Source: Oscillospiraceae bacterium (GTDB taxonomy: Bacteria; Bacillota; Clostridia; Oscillospirales; Oscillospiraceae). From it: a stretch of DNA of 16,667 bases. Below, piece after piece: positions 7,079 through 13,581 of the stretch; positions within the stretch are counted from its first letter, which is position 1, and every line of letters begins with the position of its first letter. The stretch lies in contig WRMX01000065.1 of the NCBI GenBank assembly GCA_009776905.1, positions 1-16,667 on the forward strand. The letters run 5' to 3'. Below the pieces are notes generated by a model that saw only the letters and a program-made list of their open reading frames with translations, searched no databases and was not told the DNA's origin. The position numbers and the translations under genes were made by a program.

Positions 7079-7228
7079 CGTTGCAATTCACGCGCGGTGA
7101 GGTAGACGTTCATTGTCGAACGAAGCGAGAGTCGCGTCGCGCTTGCGCGACATGACCGAGCAAGTGACGACATCAAAGGGTAAATACCCTTTATTTTGCT
7201 TCCGACAGCAAGGGCGTGAACGGTAGCT
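7079..7228 (+). repeat. Dispersed repeat element upstream of mutL (long form with 113-nt interior)
   Basis: The two blocks found in the purM leader recur here in the same order but on the opposite strand: 7079-7094 (identical, 16 bp) and 7208-7228 (18 of 21). They are separated by 113 nt instead of 4. The interior holds a perfect 6-bp GC stem (GTCGCG 7136-7141 / CGCGAC 7146-7151) and the hairpin at 7175-7192. The element ends 22 nt before the mutL ATG. The interior could be an insertion into an ancestral short element, or the purM copy could be a deletion form. Confidence 0.6.
7175..7192 (+). terminator. Weak terminator-like hairpin between the Alr-like gene and mutL
   Basis: Perfect inverted repeat AAAGGGTA (7175-7182) / TACCCTTT (7185-7192), followed by ATTTTGCTT. 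It lies ~110 nt after the Alr-like stop. The stem is AT-rich and the T run short, so termination would be partial. Confidence 0.35.
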
Positions 7229-7250
7229 CTATTTCGTATTGGGGGGGTAT

Positions 7251-9338
7251 ATGCCTAAGATTATCGAGCTTGATCAGCATGTCGCTGATTTAATTGCTGC
7301 AGGAGAGGTCGTCGAGCGCCCTGCATCCGTTGTCAAAGAGCTAATGGAAAACTCCATTGATGCCGGAGCGGGGATCATCACCATTGAGATTCAGGCCGGC
7401 GGGATGCCATATATCCGCGTCACCGATAATGGCTGCGGCATTGCGCCCGATGATGTTTCGACCGCGTTCCTGCGTCATGCGACGAGCAAGCTGCGTAACG
7501 CGGAGGGTCTCGAGAGCATCGGCACGCTCGGTTTTCGCGGAGAGGCCTTGGCTGCGATCGCTGCTGTTTCGCGCATTGATATTCTTACTCGAGAATCGGG
7601 CGCAGACGAGGGCGTCAGCATGTCGCAGACTGCGGGTGTTGCCTCCGAGGTATCGCCGGCCGGCTGTCCGGAAGGGACGACGATTATCGTTCGTGATTTG
7701 TTTTTCAACACCCCCGCTCGCTTGAAGTTTATGAAATCAGACCGCGCGGAGGGTTCTGCCGTTGCTTCGACCATTTTGCGTACGGCTTTGTCGCGTCCCG
7801 ATGTTTCCTTTCGGTTTATAAAGGACGGTAAAACTGAATACCATTCCCCGGGCGATTCGCAGGCTGAGTCATGCATATACAGCTTGCTTGGGCGCGATTT
7901 TTTTGCCGGGCTCGTCCCTGCGGAGTCTTCTGACGAATCCATGTCTGTCACCGGTTTTGTGTCCTCTGTTTCCGCAGTTCGTGGCAACAGGGCTTACCAG
8001 TTCTTTTTTGTAAATGGGCGGCCTATTCAGTCGCGGACGCTTCAGGCGGCGCTCGAACAGGCATATGCAAACTCGATCCCTTCCGGGCGTTATCCCGCTT
8101 GCGTGTTTTACATCACGACCGGCCTCGGCGCTGTCGATGTCAATGTCCACCCCGCAAAGACCGAGGTCAAGTTCATTTCCGATAAGCAGGTGTTTGATGC
8201 TGTTTATTATGCGACCCTCGGCGCTGTGAAAGCTCATCGCGAGGTGCGGGAAGGCAGCGTGGGCGCCGGTGGCGCCGGTGGCGCGGGCGCTGGTGGCGCG
8301 GGCGCCGGTGGCGGGTTTCATGCGAGTTCCGGCCGCGAGTCGCTCGTTTCGGAGCCGTTTTTGAGCTCTTCGTATGGGGCGCAAGATTCGCGGAGGGGCT
8401 GGAATGGCGGCACCGGGAGCAACGGTGTCGGCAGCGGTGACAGCAGAAACGCCAGCGCGGGCAGCTGGAGCAACGGCGGTGACGGCGGCGGTGCCTACGC
8501 TAGGGGTCCGGGGGGCCCAGGGGGCACAGGCAGCGCTGCAGGCGGCGCCTCCGCCAAACCAACTGCAGGCTATTCGCAGCACCGCGAGTCCACGCCGTTC
8601 CGCAGCGGCATAGATATCTCATTTTCCGAGAGCAACAGAGCTGACACAGACAGCAGCAGAGATGGCGCAGACGGCAGCGGCAGCGCCACCGAGAGTAGCG
8701 CTCTCTCTCCGCTTGCCTATGACCGTGCTCAATCTGAGCATGGCGCCTCCCATGCAGTCTATCCCCGCGTTCCTAATTCTGATTTTCGAGTCGTCGGCGA
8801 AGCAATGGACACATATATCGTCGTCGAATACCGCCGGAGCATATGGCTCATTGACAAACATGCAGCGCATGAGCGCATCCACTTCGACGCGCTCAGGTCT
8901 TCCGGTTATCAGCCGATGTCGCAATCGCTCATCACTCCTGTCATTTGCAGACAGGGGCATGATGATATTGCTGCGTTGCTTGATAACATATCATTGTTGG
9001 AAAAGCTGGGCTTCGCCATCGAGAGCTTTGGCGACGATGCCGTCGCTGTCAGATGCATCCCATCGGACATCGAGCTTGGCGACGCAGAGCCTGTTTTGTC
9101 CGAAATCTGCGCGGAACTCGCGCATGGCGGGACACCTGAGCATACGCGGCGCGATAACATATATAAGTCGATAGCTTGCAAGGCGGCGATCAAGGCCGGC
9201 AAATCGTCTGATGTTCGCGAGATGGAAGCCTTGGCGGCGCGCGTCCTTTCGGGCGAGATTGCTCAATGCCCGCATGGTCGGCCTGTCGCTTTCGTTTTAA
9301 GCAAGGCGAGTCTCGACCGCAGCTTTAAAAGAATATGA
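7251..9338 (+). CDS. mutL: DNA mismatch repair protein MutL, endonuclease type, with expanded Gly/Ser linker
   Basis: 695 residues from ATG 7251, where the conserved MutL opening (MPKIIELDQHVADLIAAGEV) begins. A TTG at 7239 would add only four residues. The ribosome binding site is poor: a run of seven Gs at 7241-7247. The N-terminal GHKL ATPase shows ELMENSIDAG, TDNGCGI and GTLGFRGEAL. Residues ~337-500 are a long linker very rich in Gly, Ser and Ala. The C-terminal domain has DKHAAHERI (from D535), ACKAAIKAG, CPHGRP (from C673) and a terminal FKR, which correspond to the DQHA(x)2E, ACR, C(P/N)HGRP and FxR endonuclease motifs. The protein is thus expected to nick DNA, as in bacteria without MutH. 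Its partner mutS, usual between miaB and mutL in such clusters, is not in this window. The stop overlaps the miaA start (ATGA), indicating coupled translation. Confidence 0.95.
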   Translation: MPKIIELDQHVADLIAAGEVVERPASVVKELMENSIDAGAGIITIEIQAGGMPYIRVTDNGCGIAPDDVSTAFLRHATSKLRNAEGLESIGTLGFRGEALAAIAAVSRIDILTRESGADEGVSMSQTAGVASEVSPAGCPEGTTIIVRDLFFNTPARLKFMKSDRAEGSAVASTILRTALSRPDVSFRFIKDGKTEYHSPGDSQAESCIYSLLGRDFFAGLVPAESSDESMSVTGFVSSVSAVRGNRAYQFFFVNGRPIQSRTLQAALEQAYANSIPSGRYPACVFYITTGLGAVDVNVHPAKTEVKFISDKQVFDAVYYATLGAVKAHREVREGSVGAGGAGGAGAGGAGAGGGFHASSGRESLVSEPFLSSSYGAQDSRRGWNGGTGSNGVGSGDSRNASAGSWSNGGDGGGAYARGPGGPGGTGSAAGGASAKPTAGYSQHRESTPFRSGIDISFSESNRADTDSSRDGADGSGSATESSALSPLAYDRAQSEHGASHAVYPRVPNSDFRVVGEAMDTYIVVEYRRSIWLIDKHAAHERIHFDALRSSGYQPMSQSLITPVICRQGHDDIAALLDNISLLEKLGFAIESFGDDAVAVRCIPSDIELGDAEPVLSEICAELAHGGTPEHTRRDNIYKSIACKAAIKAGKSSDVREMEALAARVLSGEIAQCPHGRPVAFVLSKASLDRSFKRI
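8262..8314 (+). repeat. GC-rich short tandem repeat in the mutL linker
   Basis: Degenerate repetition of ggtggcgcgggcgcc-like units encoding a Gly/Ala tract (GAGGAGGAGAGGAGAGGG). It marks the start of the expanded linker. Simple-sequence DNA of this kind is prone to slippage, and here all units are multiples of three. Confidence 0.7.
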
Positions 9339-10267
9339 CAACGCCCGACATCATCATTATCACGGGGCCGACAGCTACCGGCAAGACGATGATCGGCGCG
9401 CTCCTCGCCCATGAAATCGGCGGCGAGGTCGTCTCCGCAGATTCCATGCAAATATACAAATACATGGACATCGGCACTGCAAAGCCAACTGTTGACGAGC
9501 GGCTTGGCATACCGCACCATATGATCGATATTGTCGCCCCCGGAGATGATTATTCGGCTGCTCGATACATAGAGGACGCTGCTCGATGCATTGACGATAT
9601 TATTATGCGCGGGAAGATGCCGATACTCGTTGGCGGCTCCGGGTTATATATAGATTCTCTTGTCTCCGGGCGTGATTTTGCGTTGCGCGGAGATTCGGAG
9701 TTGCGGAGCGCATTGGAGGCGGAATACGACAATCTTGGCGGCGATGTCATGCTCTCGAAGCTCCGTGAGTTCGATGCGGACAGCGCGTCCATTCTCACGC
9801 CCAACGACAAAAAACGGCTGGTTCGCGCGTTCGAAGTCTATATTACGACAGGCATGCCGATTTCGCAGCATAATATCAACACGCAATTGTTGCCTCCGCG
9901 GTATGCCACGACAAAATTCATCCTGGATTTTTCCGACCGCGCCATGCTCTACGCGCGAATAAACCGACGGGTGGATTCAATGGTCGAAAAGGGGCTTGCG
10001 GACGAGGTGCGCGCCCTCCTTGACATGGGCGTTCCGCTCGAATGCACCGCCATGCAGGCTATTGGATATAAGGAAATGCTGGATGTCGTCGTCCGAGGCT
10101 CCGACCTTGCTGCGGCAATCGAAAAGATAAAGATGGAATCACGGCGTTATGCAAAGCGACAGCTGACATGGCTGCGGCGCGATTCCGATGCTATTAGGGT
10201 CATTTGGGAGGACGATGTTCTGCAGGAACTTCCCCCTATAATGCTGGAAAGGCTGTCGAATTTATGA
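9335..10267 (+). CDS. miaA: tRNA dimethylallyltransferase
   Basis: 310 residues, normal for the family. The ATG at 9335 overlaps the mutL stop by 4 nt; only a weak AAAAGA lies upstream, so translation is probably coupled to mutL. MiaA transfers the dimethylallyl group from DMAPP to N6 of A37 in tRNAs reading UNN codons, making the substrate of MiaB. Visible hallmarks: P-loop GPTATGKT (11-18), SADSMQIYKYMDIGTAKPT, the PHHMIDIVAPGDDYS segment, VGGSGLYIDSLV, LTPNDKKRLVRAFEVY and the C-terminal QAIGYKEM plus SRRYAKRQLTWLRRD. All core motifs are intact. Its stop overlaps the start of the following membrane-protein gene in the same ATGA arrangement, so the mutL-miaA unit reads through into the division block. 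Confidence 0.96.
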   Translation: MTTPDIIIITGPTATGKTMIGALLAHEIGGEVVSADSMQIYKYMDIGTAKPTVDERLGIPHHMIDIVAPGDDYSAARYIEDAARCIDDIIMRGKMPILVGGSGLYIDSLVSGRDFALRGDSELRSALEAEYDNLGGDVMLSKLREFDADSASILTPNDKKRLVRAFEVYITTGMPISQHNINTQLLPPRYATTKFILDFSDRAMLYARINRRVDSMVEKGLADEVRALLDMGVPLECTAMQAIGYKEMLDVVVRGSDLAAAIEKIKMESRRYAKRQLTWLRRDSDAIRVIWEDDVLQELPPIMLERLSNL

Positions 10268-11427
10268 AAAGGACGGATTCATTCATCAAAGTGACGACTG
10301 TGGTGCTTTTCATCGCCGTTGTCAGTTATGTCGGCATATATTTTTTCTATGCTGCGATGAATGCATATGAGACAGCCGCTGCGATAGGCTATACGATCGA
10401 GGAATCGTTCCCCGCGCAGGGGTATGTTGTTCGCTCGGAATCTGTCCTCGAAAACACGGGCATGGTCGTCCTTCCGATTATCGGCGAGGGTGAAAAGGTC
10501 GCTTCCGGGCAAGCTGTCGCCACGGAGTATTCCAGCAGCGAGGCTCTCGAGGCGGCGAGCGAGATTCGCACTCTGCGCATGACGATCGCGCAGCTCGAGG
10601 CCTCCGGAGACTCCGCTTATGATGCTGCCAGGTTTTCAAGCATCCTCGAATTGTCAGCAGCGGTACAGCGCGGCGACCTGAGCCGGCTTGATGAGCTGGC
10701 GATCAACATCGAGACGGTCTTCTTTTCGGGCGAATCCGCTATTGTGCCAAATTTGCCCGCAATGAAAGCGCGTCTGGGCATGCTTGAATCCCAAAACACG
10801 GGGATCAGGACGATATATGCCCCGGCAAGCGGCATTTTTTCGCAGGTCGTCGATGGGTATGAGAGTATTACTCCGGCCATGCTGGAAGACATCACGCCTG
10901 AGAAACTGGACGCTATGTTCAGCTCCCCTTCCCAAGTCTCCGGCCCCGGAAAGCTTGTGACGGAGTTCAAATGGTATTATGCCGTTTGCATGAACGCTGC
11001 GGACGCTGCGAAGCTGCAGGAGGGCGCAACGGTTACGGTTCAGTTTGCCGGAGCTTTCTCGGCGCCGGAAGATATGCTTGTGGAGCGCATCGGCAGAAGG
11101 GAAAATGACGAGTGCGTGGTGTTGTTCACAAGCTCTCGAAGCGTCCATGAGCTCGCTCCATATCGCAGGCTGCGCGCCGATATCGTTTGCGATGTCATCA
11201 CGGGGATCCGCGTTCCGAAAGAGGCGATACATCTCGACGATGCCGGTGTTACGCACGTGTTCCTGCAGACCGGGGTCCGTGCGGAGCGTGTCGATGTGGA
11301 AATCCTCATCGAATCGGGCGACAGCTATCTTGTGCGCGATGGAGCGGAAACCGGTTCCCCATTGCGAGCGGGGTCGACAATAATCGTTAAGGCGAATAAA
11401 TTATTCGACGGGAAAGTTGTGGGATAA
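10264..11427 (+). CDS. HlyD-like membrane-anchored protein (periplasmic-adaptor fold) of the yggS-sepF block
   Basis: 387 residues. ATG at 10264 was chosen because it overlaps the miaA stop, has AAAGG (10248-10252) upstream and puts a membrane segment right at the N-terminus. Residues 1-9 are polar/basic, ~10-30 form one transmembrane helix (VTTVVLFIAVVSYVGIYFFY), and the rest should lie outside the membrane. A barrel-sandwich (lipoyl-like) half starts near ESFPAQGYVVRSE, a short helical hairpin spans ~90-115 (ALEAASEIRTLRMTIAQLE), and the second half resumes at ~186 (APASGIFSQ). A C-terminal beta domain includes GIRVPKEAIHLDD. This resembles HlyD/AcrA-type adaptors, but no transporter gene is beside it. 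It is a recurrent neighbour of yggS and sepF in clostridia; that position suggests a role tied to the envelope or division, which is inference. Confidence 0.72.
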   Translation: MKRTDSFIKVTTVVLFIAVVSYVGIYFFYAAMNAYETAAAIGYTIEESFPAQGYVVRSESVLENTGMVVLPIIGEGEKVASGQAVATEYSSSEALEAASEIRTLRMTIAQLEASGDSAYDAARFSSILELSAAVQRGDLSRLDELAINIETVFFSGESAIVPNLPAMKARLGMLESQNTGIRTIYAPASGIFSQVVDGYESITPAMLEDITPEKLDAMFSSPSQVSGPGKLVTEFKWYYAVCMNAADAAKLQEGATVTVQFAGAFSAPEDMLVERIGRRENDECVVLFTSSRSVHELAPYRRLRADIVCDVITGIRVPKEAIHLDDAGVTHVFLQTGVRAERVDVEILIESGDSYLVRDGAETGSPLRAGSTIIVKANKLFDGKVVG

Positions 11428-11428
11428 A

Positions 11429-12121
11429 TTGATAGACATTGCATACAACATTTTAAAAGTCCGTGAGGCCATCGCAAATGCGGCCGTGTCTTCCGGGCGG
11501 ACTCCGGGAGACATTAGCCTGGTCGCTGCTTCAAAGACCAAATCGCCGGAATTGATCAGGGCTGCCATAGCCGCCGGCGTCGACGCCGTTGGCGAGAATC
11601 GAGTTCAGGAAATGCTCGAAAAGCATGCCCAAGGAGCATATGAAGGCGCCCCCCTCCACTTCATCGGGCATCTGCAGTCAAACAAAGTCAGGCAGGTCGT
11701 CGGCATCTGCGACCTAATAGAATCTGTCGACTCCGCGCCTTTGATAGAGATGATCGGAAAAAGAGCGGATTCGCTCGGCATCACGCAAAACATTCTGCTG
11801 GAAGTGAACATTGGCTCAGAGCCGCAAAAATCCGGTGTTTTGCCCGGGCAAGTCGATGATTTATTGGCGCTGGCATCGCGGACGCAGGGTATTTCAGTCC
11901 TTGGATTGATGTCTGTCCCGCCGGTCGATGATGTTTTTGAAAGAAATTGTAACTATTTTGACGCAATGTTTAACCTTTTTATTGACATAAGGAAGAAAAC
12001 ATACGATAATGTCTTTATGAATTTTTTGTCCATGGGTATGAGCGACAGCTATGTCGACGCGATTACGGCAGGCGCCAACATGGTCAGGGTCGGTTCCGCG
12101 ATTTTCGGGACACGCGCCTGA
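11429..12121 (+). CDS. yggS: YggS/PLPBP family PLP-homeostasis protein
   Basis: 230 residues from TTG at 11429, just after the stop of the HlyD-like gene. This start aligns with the family N-terminus (MIDIAYNILKVREAI against MNDIAHNLAQVRDKI of the E. coli protein, from memory). An in-frame TTG at 11417 would overlap the upstream gene and add four residues. The fold is the alanine-racemase N-terminal barrel alone. The PLP lysine is present at K36 (VAASKTK), followed by GVDAVGENRVQE, HFIGHLQSNKV, GLMSVPPVDD and the phosphate-binding LSMGMSDSY...MVRVGSAIFGTR. These proteins bind PLP without known catalysis and buffer B6 and amino-acid pools. The gene corresponds to ylmE of the Bacillus ylm cluster and precedes sepF as usual. 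It contrasts with the Alr-like protein at 6000-7064, whose lysine is lost. Confidence 0.93.
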   Translation: MIDIAYNILKVREAIANAAVSSGRTPGDISLVAASKTKSPELIRAAIAAGVDAVGENRVQEMLEKHAQGAYEGAPLHFIGHLQSNKVRQVVGICDLIESVDSAPLIEMIGKRADSLGITQNILLEVNIGSEPQKSGVLPGQVDDLLALASRTQGISVLGLMSVPPVDDVFERNCNYFDAMFNLFIDIRKKTYDNVFMNFLSMGMSDSYVDAITAGANMVRVGSAIFGTRA

Positions 12122-12199
12122 GGCCTCTCGTTAATGTGAAAAGTATTTCATGGCTTATGAGTTTTCGCGGACTCATCTACGATTTAAGGAGGTGTTGAA

Positions 12200-12664
12200 G
12201 TGGGATTGATCAATGAGCTTAAAAAGCTGACCAAGCCTTACGACGACGAAGACGATTTTGACGAATTCCAACCGACAAGGGTTGAGGATTTGCCGCCTGC
12301 GCCCAAAACTACGACTCAGGCGCGGAGTTCATACGGCGGTTTTGAGGAGCGGCGCGACAGCAACAAGGTCGTGAGCATTCATGCGACCGCGCAACTGCAG
12401 GTTGTCCTTGTCAAGCCCGAACGCTTTGAGGCCGCTGCCGAAATTGCGGACCATCTGCGCGAGAGGCGCACTGTTGTTCTCAATCTCGAGCAGACTAATA
12501 AGGACATAGCGCGCAGATTAGTCGATTTCCTCAGCGGCGTTGCATACGCGCAGGATGGAAAAATCAAAAAGGTCGCGGTCAATACTTACCTCATTACGCC
12601 ATATAATGTCGACCTTTTGGGCGACTTGATCGACGAGCTCGAAAACAATGGATTATACTTTTAG
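12200..12664 (+). CDS. sepF: Cell division protein SepF
   Basis: 154 residues from GTG 12200 with a strong AAGGAGGTG (12186-12194) 5 nt upstream. The N-terminal MGLINELKKL is the short amphipathic helix that binds membrane, followed by an acidic, disordered stretch (DDEDDFDEF) and linker to ~55. The SepF core (DUF552) covers ~56-150, with TVVLNLEQTNKDIARRLVDFLSGVAYAQDGKIKKVAVNTY as its centre, split here by helix and strand. SepF rings bundle and tether FtsZ filaments at the division site. The 78-bp gap before it holds small stems (TGAAA/TTTCA and ATGAGT/ACTCAT) but no clear terminator, so it may be cotranscribed with yggS. ylmG and ylmH, often next, are absent. Confidence 0.93.
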   Translation: MGLINELKKLTKPYDDEDDFDEFQPTRVEDLPPAPKTTTQARSSYGGFEERRDSNKVVSIHATAQLQVVLVKPERFEAAAEIADHLRERRTVVLNLEQTNKDIARRLVDFLSGVAYAQDGKIKKVAVNTYLITPYNVDLLGDLIDELENNGLYF

Positions 12665-12683
12665 ATAATCTCGTTAAAAGACA

Positions 12684-12709
12684 GGGCTTGGGGCTCTTGC
12701 CCCACGCCC
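12684..12709 (+). other. Strong GC stem-loop between sepF and divIVA
   Basis: An 11-nt arm (12684-12694) pairs at 10 of 11 positions with 12699-12709 around the loop TCTT. It lies 19 nt after sepF and 21 nt before divIVA. It is followed by A-rich rather than T-rich sequence, so it is not a standard plus-strand terminator; it could attenuate, protect mRNA ends or be a dispersed repeat. Confidence 0.65.
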
Positions 12710-12730
12710 AAAGAAAAGGATTGAACACAA

Positions 12731-13513
12731 ATGCTGACGCCACAGGAAATTACCGATAAAGTATTCATCAAAGCAGTTTTCGGCGGTTATGACATGACAG
12801 GGGTCGACGATTTTCTCGAAGCTGTCTGCGCCGATTACACGTCCCTCTACAAAGAAAACGCTATCTTAAAGGGTAAGCTGAAGGTCCTTGTCGAAAAGGT
12901 CGAGGAATACCGTTCGACGGAGGATGCGATGAGGATGGCTCTGCTGACAGCGCAACGCATGGGCGAGGAAATCACCTTGGATGCTAATAAGCAAAAGGAG
13001 GAAACTCTGCGCGGCGCGGAGCTCGAAGCTAAGGCAAAGCTGGCCGAGACCGCCCGGAAGATCGCCGATGAGGAGCTGAAGCTGAACGCTGCCGCCAAAG
13101 AGACCGCCAAATTCATCGAGCTTTCCCAGGCCATCATGCGCAAGCACTCCGATTTTCTCACAAAGCTCGAGACAGCGCGGCGCGCAGTGCGTCCCGGTTC
13201 CGATTCCGAGTCTGATTCCGATTCCGGTGTGTCCGCCGTTCCCGCGCCGGATCCGGTTCCGCCTTCGCCGTCCCGCGAGGAGCAGATAGCTGACGCGGCG
13301 GAGATTATAGGCAATGTTATGGAAAGGTTGACAGGTAGCAGCGCCGCGCCTGCTGATGTCATTGCAGATATTGCCGATCCTGAAGGGTATGACGACGAGG
13401 GAGATCCCACAAAGCAATATATCCCAAAGGATCAGGAGGATTCGCTGACTCCCCGGCCAAAGTTCGATTTTGACGACCTCAAGTTCGGTTCAAACTTTAC
13501 CATCGACGAATGA
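12731..13513 (+). CDS. divIVA: DivIVA-domain cell division/polarity protein
   Basis: 260 residues; ATG at 12731 with AAAAGGA about 10 nt upstream. The N-terminal DivIVA domain is clear (MLTPQEITDKVFIKAVFGGYD, then VDDFLEAVCADYTSLYKEN), including the conserved membrane-curvature-binding region and first coiled coil. A long charged coiled coil rich in Ala, Glu and Lys runs to ~155. It is followed by an acidic Ser/Asp tract (SDSESDSDSG), a Pro-rich link and a second helical segment (EEQIADAAEIIGNVMERL), ending in an acidic tail. DivIVA proteins bind negatively curved membrane at septa and poles and recruit partners. The position after sepF and before ileS is the standard one. Length is somewhat above the Bacillus protein because of the disordered C-terminal part. 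Confidence 0.9.
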   Translation: MLTPQEITDKVFIKAVFGGYDMTGVDDFLEAVCADYTSLYKENAILKGKLKVLVEKVEEYRSTEDAMRMALLTAQRMGEEITLDANKQKEETLRGAELEAKAKLAETARKIADEELKLNAAAKETAKFIELSQAIMRKHSDFLTKLETARRAVRPGSDSESDSDSGVSAVPAPDPVPPSPSREEQIADAAEIIGNVMERLTGSSAAPADVIADIADPEGYDDEGDPTKQYIPKDQEDSLTPRPKFDFDDLKFGSNFTIDE

Positions 13514-13530
13514 GCTTCTTCGAGTTACTT

Positions 13531-13559
13531 ACGAGCCGGCATCGCTAATGGCGGCTCGT
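13531..13559 (+). terminator. Hairpin between divIVA and ileS, possible weak terminator or attenuator
   Basis: ACGAGCCG (13531-13538) pairs perfectly with CGGCTCGT (13552-13559). After one mismatch an inner CAT/ATG extends the stem, leaving a 5-nt loop. TTACCTTT follows, a poor T tract. The 68-bp gap is too short for a T-box leader and contains no T-box sequence; the ileS ribosome binding site AAGGAG (13569-13574) follows closely. Confidence 0.45.
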
Positions 13560-13581
13560 TACCTTTAAAAGGAGATATATT

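Noticed and set aside
7239..7250. TTG at 7239 as the mutL start
   Set aside because: The conserved MutL N-terminus begins at ATG 7251, and the G run that could serve as ribosome binding site lies between the two.
8261..8760. A separate gene or frameshift in the Gly-rich part of mutL
   Set aside because: The mutL frame stays open and resumes clear C-terminal-domain motifs; minus-strand frames here arise from the GC-rich repeat composition.
10204..10263. Upstream ATG for the HlyD-like gene
   Set aside because: It lies inside miaA and would place 20 unrelated residues before a typical N-terminal membrane anchor; ATG 10264 overlaps the miaA stop neatly.
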